A stretch of 64,000 nt of DNA, from assembly GCA_012656075.1 (NCBI GenBank), contig JAAKBF010000324.1, positions 620,001 through 684,000 on the forward strand, given 5' to 3'. Below the pieces are notes generated by a model, which was not told where the DNA came from, ran no database searches, and saw nothing but the letters and a program-made list of their open reading frames with translations. Positions 45,267 to 56,246 of this stretch are shown here, piece by piece. Numbering within the stretch: the first letter of the stretch is position 1; every line of letters starts with the position of its first letter. Made by a program: the position numbers and the translations under genes. This DNA is from Phytophthora hibernalis. Lineage: Eukaryota; Oomycota; Peronosporomycetes; Peronosporales; Peronosporaceae.

Positions 45267-46339
45267 TCAAAACCCAAAGGCACTCGCGCCTTGCTTGCCC
45301 TTGGCGACGTCCTCCAAGAAGCCCAAAATGACTGGCAGTAAGCCGCTGCTGTCAACGGTCGGGCGGTTCTTGGGGCCCTTCATGTACTGGATGAAGTGGC
45401 CCATGCTGTGTTTGGCGTATTCATAGTCGCTCCTCCGGATCTGCTCAAAAATGTCCGAGAACGATGGAAACACGCTCATGATGAGCAGCATCTCGCCCTC
45501 TTCCGGGTCGTCGCTCTCCACGATCTCCAGCATTCGGTTTACGTAGTCGGATGCGCATCGCTCGAGTCCTGCAAACAAATACATAGACAACCAGAATCGT
45601 CAGCATGTCCTTCTGCACCCATTCAGCAGGCCAACAGCCACGTACCCAAGATGCCATCCCGCTTCACCTTCTGCTCTTCAAACTTGTATTTGTTCTTCTT
45701 GGCGTCCACGACGCTTTTCTCCATGAGTTTCGCCTTGCTCGCCTGGTAAGAGATTAAGAAGATTTTTAATCCTCTCCATCATCTGACCAGGACACACGAG
45801 AGATTATACCTCAACATCAATGCGGCGCAGGTCCTCGTCCGAGAACGGGATCCGCGTCTCCGGCTCGGAGAAGTCTCCGGTCGCAAGGATGTACTGCACC
45901 AGCGACTCCACGTTGTACACGCACACAGACCCGTTCGTCCTCGTAAACTCAAACTGCACCAACACTAAGTCAGTACATCTCTCCAAAGCTTCTTCTGTGC
46001 CTGCACACACCGTGTGTGGACCCAACTCAGTGAACATGATGGGGTCCAGCGTGTTGACGACCACCTTGGCCTTCTTCCTGTCGCGAGGCGTATCCGCCTT
46101 GTCGTTTTCTCGAGTCTTGCGTTTGTTCCGGTGCAGGCGTTCGCTGGCGCGCGTGGGGCGTCCTCCACATGGCGCACGGCGTCCTCCTTGGCCGTCGTTG
46201 GCTGGGGCCGCCCGCCGCCTTCTTTGCGCTGCAGCAGCGAGAAGAGCTCAGGCTTGGACAGGTGCAGGAAGTACTTGAGGCCGCGCTCGACGGCCACGCA
46301 GCGAAGCTCGCGCATGGACGGAGACGACCGCGTCTCCAT
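45267..46339 (-). CDS. four-exon gene, SAP-like N-terminus and U-box-like segment, function not established
   Basis: Exons 46011-46339, 45810-45953, 45646-45742 and 45568-45267; introns 56-77 bp with donors GTGTGT, GTATAA and GTACGT; phases agree for 290 residues once one base is restored at G4 (46155-46158). Residues 10-45 (RCVAVERGLKYFLHLSKPEL) resemble a SAP-type helix pair, then a Lys/Arg-rich linker (RKKAKVVVNTLDP) that may be a nuclear signal. The segment DPIMFTELGPHT, then VCVYNVESLVQYILATGDFS and DPETR-like PETRIPFSDEDL resembles a degenerate U-box or RING-related fold. The last exon is helical and acidic (IVESDDPEEGEMLLIMS). It may be a nuclear E3-like protein; this is inference only. 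Confidence 0.6.
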
Positions 46340-46966
46340 GGCTACTTAAGGGTTGAGAAGGAGGGGCTTCTCGCTTGCTCGCAGGTTGGGGAATGGGAAG
46401 GTTTCGGCCCGCAAACCCATATCAACGCGGACCGGGAGACGTCAAAAGCAGCATCAGTGCTGCTACCAGTACCGGTATGTGTCTTTTGAAGTCAGATGCG
46501 CCCAAATTAGCGACAAGAAGGCGCCCAAAGTAAGATGCGACCCTCCCAACCGTGATATGTTGCGGACAAGAGTGTACCGGTATGTTGTAAGCTTTACTGT
46601 ACCAGACAGATACTCTTCGCATTCACGCGACGCAGCGTACATGTATGAAGGAGCCCTGCTTGTATTATTTGCTCCAGTGCCCGAAAAAATAATTTAATGT
46701 CAATAGTAATAATATTGAAGCTTGTAAATAATTAACTATTGGATGAGAATACCGTGAAGTATTATTGAAATTCGAACCAATATACTACTTTTGGTTTTGA
46801 ACCGGTTCGGTCACACGGACCGAGCCAAAACTGTGTTCAGTGGCTGCGGAAGCAGCAGCGATGTAGGTGATAGCAAGGCTTGCTATCTTGCTGCAAGCGG
46901 GTCCTATAAGCGCCCATCCCGCTCTAGAAGATTCGTTATTCATTTTGCAATCCTCCCCAAGCCACC
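46340..46966. other. intergenic between the SAP-like gene and hAT transposase
   Basis: No supported gene. AT-rich from about 46680. AATAATTAACTATT occurs at about 46727-46740 and again downstream of the transposase at about 48612-48625, in direct orientation. I see no CAGGG-type terminal repeat here. Confidence 0.4.
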
Positions 46967-48552
46967 ATGGTCACCACCACCACCACCCGCGACCTGTGCC
47001 ACTTTTTCTTTGACAAGGATCATCACTTCGTCTGCAACGGCTGTGGAACGCGGCGCAAGCAGCTCCCTTCAAGTGGCTACGTTAATCTGATGAGCCACTT
47101 GAAGGATAAGCATCCCGATTTCAAGGGGATTACGAGGTCCACCTGAGCAGACAGGCGGGATCTCTTTCGGTGCACGGGTTTGTTAGCCCAGAGGCAGCCA
47201 ACATGTACCGCTGGATGGAGTGGGTTGTTTTCCGCAACATGCCTCTGTCTGAGGTCGATGATTCCCTCACTAGGGCTATGTCCAAGCTGAAGCCTGTTTG
47301 CTCGAAGACTCTCAAGACCTATCTCGCCGCCACTGTCGTGGCCGTAGAGCGCAAGATCACCGCTGAATTTTCCGGACCTTACGGTATCATGTTCGACGGG
47401 TGGACCCACTACTTGGAGCACTATGTAGCTCTCTTTGCTGTCTACTGGGCCGACGGTGAATTGAAGCAGCCGCTCTTGGCGATCGCACCGATGGAGGAAG
47501 GGGACCAGACCGCCCAGTCGCACTGCGAGTTCATGAAGAAAATTGCCGCCATTTTTGGCCAATCACCGGAATCCATGGCGTTTCTGATTGGCGATAATTG
47601 TGCCACGACCGCGCGGCTGCGACACGACTGGGGTTCCTCTGATTGGCTGTGCGTCGCACCGGTTCAATTTGGCTGCCAACGTTTTCTCGAAGCGCACATG
47701 GATGAAGTGGACGCAGTAAGCTCCTTGTCGCTGGCACTACGCACGGTCAACAACCGTGCTGCCCTGCAACAGCACACGGAGCTGAAACCGCTCCGCCCCA
47801 ACGTGACGCGCTGGAGCTCGGTCTACACCGTACGTGCGCATTCGTGATGATGCAAAGAAAGTGGAGCCTGTTTTCGATAGCATCCCCAAGGCAGCGATGC
47901 ATCGTCAGATCGAAGCCCTCCTGAAGGACCTCCGCGTTTTTGACAGCGCGACGGTCAAGCTGCAAGCGAAAGATTTGTCGCTCGCGGATGTGCGTGCGCT
48001 GTTTGACTCCGTCATAGAGCGGTTTCCCTCCATGAAGCCTTATCTCAAGGCGACTGCCAATGTCGTGCACTCACCGGTATTTGAAGCAGCAGCAGTCAAG
48101 GTATACTACTCTGTTGCTACGTGGTTGATACTGCTAATATTAATTAGACGTACTATTTGTTTTGCTGACACGCTATCAATGGCGAACGGCTGTCTGTCGC
48201 TCAGCGCGAGGCCATTAAAAAGTTTGATAAGGCGGTGATGGTCTCCGGTGTGAAGCGCAAGAGAGGCCTCGAAGAAGCGGACAAGCAGCAAGAAGAGGAC
48301 TTTGCCACTGCTGTCCTGAGAGAAAGGACGAAGGGGACAGCCACTCAGACGTCGCCGCTGTACTCGGACCGGCTGCTCCAACTGCCTCCAACGAGCAACC
48401 GCTGTGAGCGACTGTTCTCGCAAGCGAAACTGGTGGTGATACCGCAGCGAGCGTCGCTGCTACCGGTTAACGTGGAGATGCTACTCTTCTTGCGTACGAA
48501 CAGAAGCTACTGGGACGTCAGCACTGTTTTTGATGTACAGCAGCAGATGTGA
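46967..48552 (+). pseudogene. hAT transposase, nearly full length, frame-broken
   Basis: BED finger at the start (CHFFFDKDHHFVCNGC, then NLMSHLKDKH), a one-base deficit near 47130, then the RNase H-like core with MFDGWTHYLEHYVALFAVYW (first Asp) and FLIGDNCATT (second Asp), RWSSVYT before a second break near 47835, a helical block (DDAKKVEPVFDSIPK), and the C-terminal hAT dimerisation domain LQLPPTSNRCERLFSQAK and LLFLRTNRSYWD ending at 48552. A possible intron or insertion lies at about 48100-48190. hAT transposases cut and paste elements with 8-bp target duplications. With two or three corrections the gene would be complete, so it may be young or only mis-sequenced. Confidence 0.85.
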
Positions 48553-48772
48553 AGTTGTTCTTCAAGCTGAGGTGGCTAGTCGTAAGTACAAGCAATACAT
48601 TGATATTTTCCCAATAATTAACTATTCCTCGTCAGCGTACGCCGTTAACTATTATTGTGGATCGGTGCAGGTCAGATAAATATGATACGGTATTTTCCGA
48701 GCACTGATTTGTTCATCTGTTTTCTTTAGAGCGCCAAACGAACTACTGTGAGGTTTCAGCCACAGATCACGT

Positions 48773-48976
48773 CTATTGAGTTGAATGCGTCCTGTTTCTG
48801 GCGATGACAACCTCATCGCCACCTCCCGAGAAATACAATGATAAGAAGCGTCGGAGCTCTTTAAACTGGAAACTCAGCCCACATCTGCAGCACAACGTCT
48901 TAGCTTTATCATATTTTGCAATACATGCATTGGCGCAGTGGGGACAACTTATTTTTGAAAGAATCTTTCCAAGCAT
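48773..48976 (-). other. small ORF with a zinc-ribbon motif
   Basis: 67 codons with CPHCANAC and, 17 residues on, CCRCG, followed by F and basic residues. The pattern resembles zinc ribbons found at the N-terminus of some transposases and in small transcription factors. It has no visible partner domain and could be chance or a transposon scrap. Confidence 0.3.
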
Positions 48977-49405
48977 ATTCCGCGTTATGCTATCAACGTT
49001 TCGTCTCAGTTTGAAGTGCGCGCTGCAAATGTTGTCAAGCGAAGCTAACAGTACGCTTAATCACCTACAGGCTGCAGCTTCTCGTCCCTCTTTATCCTGC
49101 TACTTTACTCCCTGTGGTAATGAGTATTTTGGGGGCGAGATTGAAGCTGCGAGGGAAGGGAGGAGAGAAGCTGGAGCACCTGCACATCGCCTCCGGAGCC
49201 CCCACTGCTGGGCATTAGTATTATCCTACGTTGGATAAACGTGTACAGTACACTTCCTTCTGTGCAGCCCGGAACCGATCGCACCGCACGTTCCGCGTTG
49301 TTTTGGGCTCCTGCGTCCCTGACCCGTCAAAAGTTGCCATTTCAGGAGTGATGGTCAAAGAGTTGCAGTTGCCTTTTCAGTTACTACCGGTATCAATACG
49401 TTCAC
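48977..49405. other. 3' flank of ABCG transporter, no gene
   Basis: No convincing ORF. A GAGGGAAGGGAGGAGAG purine tract lies at about 49152-49168. Otherwise nothing seen. Confidence 0.4.
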
Positions 49406-52400
49406 TTACTTCCTTTGATACGAAATCAATCGCAACGACACGAGCCCCAGCAGCTGAAACCCGACAGCAAATACCACGGTAACTGCAATATTGCGCGCGA
49501 TGTCGTCGTGCTTCATCTCGAAGACGGACTCGATGTACTGCTTCACACTCAGTCCCTCCAGCTCCAGTGGGGCATCCTGCAGTTGCTGACACCCAAACAT
49601 AACGTCTCCTTCTGAATCGCAGTCGCCGAAGACCAGAGCGACCAGCGCTTCGAGTGTGTAGCGCTGTGGTGCCAGAACGTGAAGCCAGCGGTAGCCTTGA
49701 GGGATGGAGCTGCTCGGCGGATTGAAGCCCGAAAACAGGAGCAACATGCTGCTGAGTAACGTGCCAGCCAACGAAGCCAACTCAACACCAGGCAGTGCGT
49801 ACGCCAGGAATTGCCCCAGATACACCTGCTGCAGAGTGAACAGCGCCATCACGAGCCAGTACAGAGCTATGGTGGTCACTCCCCAATTAACGTCTCCGCC
49901 CTCAGTGAACCCCATAACCGTGAAGCTCAGTACCGTGAAGAGAAAGCTACTGACGATGACGTACGGGATCTCGGCCAGTGTGGCACCAAGGAAGTACCAG
50001 AGCGCGTTGTAACTCTGTGCGGATCGTTCGCGATAGAAAGCTGCTCGGTCCTGGACAGCTAGAGGCAGCACGCTGTTGATCGCTACGATGCCGCTAAAGT
50101 TCAGAGAGAGGAAGACACCTCCGACACCGGCATTGATACCTTGGTACGTTGAATAATCGGCACCTGAAAACAAGGCCCCGATAATCACTCCCAAGCCCAG
50201 TGCCAGAATCAATCGACTCAGCGAGTAACTTGGAGTGCGCCAGTACAGCGTTTGAAAGCGCGCAATCAGCAGCCGCATTTGCACCCAGGAGCTAGCAGCT
50301 CTCTTCGTGGAGAAATTCAACTCCACCATTTCGTCGCAATTCTGTTGTTGCCAACTGAAGGTTTTCATCATCATCGTATGCTGAGCGCTGGTCTGAAAAA
50401 TCTGTACGAACATGGGAGTTTGGTTGCTCGCTTGTGTGAGGCCTGCACCAACACACTCAAGGATCCAGGTGGCTGGATTGTAGCCGTGAGGAAGAGGTCT
50501 CGCACCCGGCAGTGCTTCGAAGTATGTCTGAAGGGCATCGATTTTGCTTTCACCGAAGTAAACGACTTCACCTCCGAGCTGCAGCAGTAACAACATGTCG
50601 AAGAGTTCAAATAGACTCGCTGATGGCTGGTGGATTGTACACACGACTGTGCATCGGCTTTCGTCAGCAACTCGCCGTATCGTACGCATGACGACGGCAG
50701 CAGCCTGGGCATCCAACCCACTGGAAGGCTCGTCCAGAAAGAGCACACTACTACGCGCGGCCAGTTCCACACCAATGCTCACGCGTTTGAGCTGCTCATG
50801 GGAGCGACCACGAATTATTTGGTCAGCGATCTCACGCAGCTCCAGCAAATCAAGGCATTCTTCAACGGTAGCATGCTTTTCGTGGTCCGATACTGTGCTC
50901 TCCTGCCGCAGGAAAGCACTGAATATGAGAGCCTCACGAATAGTTGATGCGTCGGAGTGTACATCAAGTTGCTCACAGTACCCTGTGCTCCGTCGTGTCG
51001 TCAACTCTGAAGCCGCCCGGCCATTCAAGAGTATCTGTCCACGAACCGATCCGCTGTTCTTGCGTCCTGCCAACACATCAAGCAGAGTTGTCTTTCCAGC
51101 ACCAGAAGAACCCATGAGGGCGGTCATGGTACCAGGTAGCGCGTATCCGTTGACACGTTTCAGTAGGTCTCGCGATCCATCAGCAGCAGAAGGGTCCGGG
51201 ACGGAGTACCATAAGTCTTCAAACGCCAACGTGACCGGGAGTACTGCTACATCCCACACTGAAATTCTGCAAAGCTCCTCTTGTAACTCGCAGCCTGCTC
51301 GAGGAGTGGCGATTAGTTTGTAGTCTCCTTCGGATAACTCGGTGGAAATCTCTGAAGACGGAGCTAAATGGACGGTCGAGCTTTCTGCGTGGTGTCGACA
51401 CATACGCTCAAGCATCAACCAAGCGAGAACCATGAATGCAGCGTAGGAGAGCAGAAGAAATGCTGCTGCGCAAGGAACCCACACTTCTGCCGACGGAACA
51501 TCAAAGCGTGACAGGTAATATTCCCCTGCGGTGATGTTTTCGTCAGCGAGTTGGCAGTAATTCACTGCGTTATATTCGCACTTGTCCAGCAGTTCCGACC
51601 GATATGCGTTTACAGCAAGCGCACGCAGTGACCAGGCCAGTGGGTCGATCCAGTAACCCCATATCAACCATTCAGGAAATTGATTCTTGGGCACGACGAA
51701 GCCAGCAAAAACGATGAAAACGATGATAGAGGCCATTGCCACGGGAAAGCCACGTTGCGATCGGGTGAGACGGCTGCCACGACGAAGAACCAGGCGATAG
51801 ACCCGAGCAGGGTCAAGAAGAGTATGCCTTCAAACACCAGAAATCGGGTCGCTTGTGTAAACGATGAGGACGCATCAAAATCAAGACCGCTCATCCAGTA
51901 GGTGATCGATCCGAACATCACAGTCTCAGCCAGAGCTGCAGGCAGTTGCCCCGCACAGCATGCTATCACATAACTGGCCGAACTTGTCAAATGAGCTCGG
52001 CGTTGTTTTGCCAGCACGACACGTGCGTCAACGAAACTGGCAATTTGAGCTGTTTGTCCGAGCATCAAGAAAAGCACCGCCTGGAAGCACAGACCGAGGA
52101 TAATCTGTATGTTTGTGGGGCTCGCTCGAAAAATGTGCTTCCGTAGATGAGTCCCATGAAAATGGACATGACTCCACGAGCACGCAGGAAAGCAACATTG
52201 CGCGTGACAAGAAGCAATTGGCGGTGCGTGAGTGACATCGTGTTGGACCAAAAACTCTGGGGAAATTCTGGAGTCGGGCGTGTGAGCTCAAGACATTTGG
52301 TGATGTCAGGTTCATTTTGTGGGGAGTTCATTCGCTTGTCCAAGTATTCGATCACGCGGCGATGAGTCACCGATCGTTGAAAGTGGTCACTAATTTCTTG

Positions 52401-53473
52401 TACCAGCCGCGACTGAGCCTCTGATGTAGCACCTGCTCTCGTCGTCGATCCCGCAGAAATTTCGCCCGCAATCGTTTCGTACCGAAGTTGTTGAGTTGTG
52501 CCGATGTCGAGCAAGAAATCCGCAATGGCACGGTCCTGTGGGCAGTGCAGTCCAATCGCGTCAAAATGCTGGCACACGTCCGCGCGAGGTCCATTGTACA
52601 GCACTTCCCCGAATGAAGCAGCAGCACTTCGTCAAATAGAGCAAACACCTCGGGAGCAGGCTGGAGGAGCGAGACTGCAACAGCACGCTGTTGTTCTTGC
52701 ACAAACGTATGCTTTAGCAGGGAGACAATGTCCAGTGTAGCCGCTGCGTCGAGGCCCGTACTGATTTCATCCAGGAGCAGCACGCTTTGGCCACCAATTA
52801 TTCCTTCTCCAAGCGTGACACGCTTGCGCTCACCTCCCGACACACCACGCAGGGACGCGTCGCCAAGAATTGTGTCTTGGCAGTGCTCAAGACCCAACCA
52901 CTTAGTAACTTGCTCGGGTGTTGGGTGGATCGGGGACCCAGTAACTTTGCTTTCACCGCCAGCGAACTCGAAGGCGAATTGCAAGGTTTCTTTGACACTC
53001 AGCGTCGCGAAATGATCGTCATCTTGTCCAGTGTACCCGACGAAGCGAGGCAAGTTTTCCGACATGTCCGTCTGCTGAACACCGTTGTAAGTGATGTCAC
53101 CATCGACTTGTACACGGCTGCCTCCATTCAATGGGAGCTGACCCGCCAAGGCCTTGAGCAGAGTTGACTTTCCCGATCCTGGTCGGCCGAGCACGAGAGT
53201 GAATGACCCCGGCTTGATACACCCGCTCACGTCGCGGAGAAGTGGCTTGATTTCCACACTCTTCTTGGAGCAAAAGGACTCCATGTTCATAGAGTCCCGG
53301 ATCGCGTTGAACACAGTCGGTAGTTCCTTCTTGTCGTCGATTTGCTCTTCCACGCGAACAACTTCGGCTGAGACGGAGAGGTTCTTGAAGTAGATTTCCA
53401 CTTGGGGCACCGAGGATGAACTCTCCACCACAGTTTCAGCGACCAGCTCGGGTGTTGGTGTTTTTCCCGTCAT
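49406..53473 (-). CDS. full-size PDR-type ABCG transporter, three apparent one-base deficits
   Basis: Start MTGKTPTPELVAETV at 53473; the order is NBD-TMD-NBD-TMD as in pleiotropic drug resistance transporters. NBD1 has GRPGSGKST, VSGGERKRVT and SVLLLDEISTGLDA; NBD2 has GSSGAGKTT, HEQLKRVSIGVELA and VLFLDEPSSGLDA. Both membrane domains show six hydrophobic segments, the second ending VFAVGFQLLGLVSLRLIS. The frame breaks at C4 52607-52610, G4 52117-52120 and G3 51743-51745; in each case one more base restores a family motif (for example HSGEVLYNGP). Restored length is 1356 residues. These pumps export toxic compounds and lipids from the plasma membrane. Oomycete genomes hold many paralogues, so the substrate is open. 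No introns are needed. Confidence 0.92.
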
Positions 53474-53602
53474 CGTGTTGCGAGTGGTTTGGGCGGAGTG
53501 GGGAGGCGGTTGCTTGTGAGGAGGCAAATATCAAAGTGCCCTCGCTAGAGCTGGTAGCTTTTGCAGACGCATACAAAGCACATCATTATCTCTTCCTTCA
53601 CT

Positions 53603-53687
53603 GCGAGTCATCTTTATAGCAAGGCGTATGCACAACGGACATTCCTGTCAGTGTGAGTCATCTTTTCAGCCAGGCGTATACACAACG
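53603..53687. repeat. two 35-bp direct repeats containing GAGTCAT, upstream of the ABCG gene
   Basis: 53603-53637 and 53653-53687 match at about 30 of 35 positions with a 50-bp period. The downstream copy contains TGAGTCA, the core bound by AP-1/Gcn4-type bZIP factors, and the upstream copy has CGAGTCA. They lie 130-215 bp upstream of the transporter start codon. A role as a stress-responsive element is inference. Confidence 0.6.
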
Positions 53688-53817
53688 ATTACGCCGCGTA
53701 CCATTGCTTATGGTCCGCCTCGTCACTTGAATGGACACTTCAGCTTCGGTTGTAAATGTGAAGTTTGCTTGCATTTGTCATCGTTAAGCGTATTCCGTTC
53801 TCTCACTTTGCCGCCTA

Positions 53818-56124
53818 CTACTCGCGCATGTAGAACTCGACGAGCGTGTCGAAGTGGTAGTGCTCAATGATCTGGTACAGCCGCGGTAGATTCTGCTTTG
53901 CGCTGGTACCGCGAAACTTGCAGAGGTCTACATAGAGGTCAGTGAGGATACCGGCGAGGTAGTTGAGTGCCTTTGGGCTGAGCTTGAACTCCGCCACGAT
54001 TTTCTCCGAGTTCTCGAGGATGTGCTGGTACTCCGGTGCCATCCAGGCTGCGAAATCCTCCTCATGTAGCTGCAGTTCCTTGAGGCCGTCAATGAGCTTC
54101 ACTTGAGAGGCCAAAGCGTGTTTGGCGTCGAGTAGAGGACGCAAGTAGCCCAGCATGATTGGCACACACTCCTTCTTGATATCCAGTGATATGTTGAGCG
54201 TCGCTTTGCGAGCTGTGGCTTCTTTGGTGATGATTTCCTTTAAAATGGCGATTACTGAAACAGAGGGTGTCGAGAAGCTGGCTTCCCTTTGCTGTAGCGA
54301 CACACTAGTAAGCTCCCCAGAAACGTGTTTCGATAGCGCAATGTAATGTCCTCACTTTGCAGACGGCCAGGAACTTCAGGAAGACACATCGACACCCAGT
54401 CATGGATTTGGACAAGCGAAAAATCACCACTGAGTTGCAGCATGTTACACGGCTTTTGCAGCTCCGCTTCTTCCGCCTCCGTGAGTTCATTCACGCGGTG
54501 GTGCAGCGACAATGGTTTGACGTAAAACTTGATAGTTTGTGCCGATCGAGGCTGAGTGTTTGCTACAACCGTAGCCTCCACATTACCAAACTGGCCTTCG
54601 ATGGTACGCACCTGGAATTCGAGTCGATGGGTCGGCTCCAAGCAGCGGTACGTGGCCAAAAGTGCGTTCCGTTTGCAGGATCACATGGAGACTTGCTTAC
54701 GATGGCCATGTTACTCTCGTTCTCCAGTAAATCCAACGGCACAGCTGAATGCAACACGATCATTTGAATGCCCACCGGAATCTCGAGCGACACATCATAG
54801 GCACCCAGTGCAGCATTCAGCTGGAACTTGCTGTTCACTACCAAGTCTTCAGCCACCGGAAGATACTCCTTTTCCTTAGAGCCACGCTGCAAACTCATAC
54901 GCGCGATCTTGTCTTCTAGGGCTGCCACCTCCTTTCGTAGCTTGACAATGCGCGTTTCGCGCTGCACTGTTCCTCGTGACCGGCCATAATTGTCGTCATC
55001 GTCAGGCTGGTCGAGTGGTTCAGTGGTAAAACTGAGTACACGACCAGAAAATGTGGTGGCCACAAGCTCCTCGAATCCCGGCGTGGCAACAATTCCGCCC
55101 TGCACGCAGCGAATACTGTCACTGTTCGCATGCTCAAAGAGCTTCACAACGTTCCCCGAGCTCGGATTAAACGAATACACTTCGACACGACCGTCATCAC
55201 GACCCACAAGGATTTCAGGATGATCATCACGATTGATATCAAAGCACGCAATCGAGTTGATAGTGGCCGTAGACGGCGGCAAGCCACCATCCCCATTTGT
55301 CCCAGACTCGTTGGAGGACAAAGAAGCATCCGAAGTCTTCCATTTGTTCTTGAGCTTGTCTCCGTTGTAGCTGACAAGTCCGATCCCGCCAGCGGCTGTG
55401 CCATATAGAATATGGGCTGGGCCCGAAGAGGTTGCGCCTTTGCCCGTCGCTGCTGGCACACGGCAGAGTGCTGTGACTGGCGCTGCCAGGGCCTTCTTGG
55501 ACACCGACTTGGAATCTTTCACGACTCGGACGTAGCGATCTTGACACCCAAGAACTCCGTAGAAGTCCTGTTCGTGGTTGATAGAAATCACAAGTGCGTC
55601 GTTGATGCGGTCTGGGCTAACGTACGAGTGTTTGTCGGCGCCATTATCGTACTGGTTGAAGGTGAAGTCGGTCGTCGTCCAGAGCTGGCTGTCGTAGGCG
55701 TGGATTTTGCGCATCGGCTCGGCCAGGTTGCTCTGGAACTTGAAAAACTCTTTACCCTTCTTGCTCAAGCCGTGCACGTGCTGTCCGGTAGCAATGAATG
55801 CCTTGTCCTCGGTGCCTTTGCTTGTCCCCATTGTGACGCAGGCCACGGGGCCACCTAGTGTCACTGACTTGTACACGTTCTGCGGCTCACCCTTTTTTAT
55901 CTGATAGCTGGACACGACGCCATACTCGTCTCCGATGACAAACTTTTGCTGCAAACCATCAACAACACCAAGGTCACTTCGACACAGAGTTGATGAACAC
56001 AGAATCATAAGCGGAAGCAAACCTTTTTCTTCTTCTTGCTAAGGGGCAACAGTCGTAGTGAGTGGTGGCTTGCTATAGGCCCCACTTTCAGCAGCTCCGC
56101 TTGCGATAAGGACAACCCCGCCAT
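53818..56124 (-). CDS. BBS7: Bardet-Biedl syndrome 7 (BBSome) homolog, two apparent frameshifts
   Basis: Exon 1 (56023-56124) encodes MAGLSLSQAELLKVGPIASH and the start of the propeller; a 74-bp intron (55949-56022, donor GTTTGC, acceptor TTTGCAG) leads to the long second exon. The N-terminal beta-propeller has QKFVIGDEYGVVSSYQIKKG and LVGRDDGRVEVYSFN; then a coiled coil (VKLRKEVAALEDKIARM), the GAE-like platform (LATYRCLEPTHRLEFQVRTI; KPLSLHHRVNEL) and the helical C-terminus (KEIITKEATARKATLNIS; LYVDLCKFRGTSAKQNLPRL). Breaks at A4 54658-54661 and C3 54285-54287 each need one base. BBS7 is part of the BBSome, which carries membrane cargo in cilia; its presence fits biflagellate zoospores. Confidence 0.92.
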
Positions 56125-56246
56125 GCTTTATCACCTAGCTCGTGGTCGGCCGTAGCGTCGCTTCGACCCGGTATATCTAGATATGACACGATCCTTGAAC
56201 GGCCGCGTTCACCAAACAGTCGAAGAGGGAACTCGATCTCTAATGC

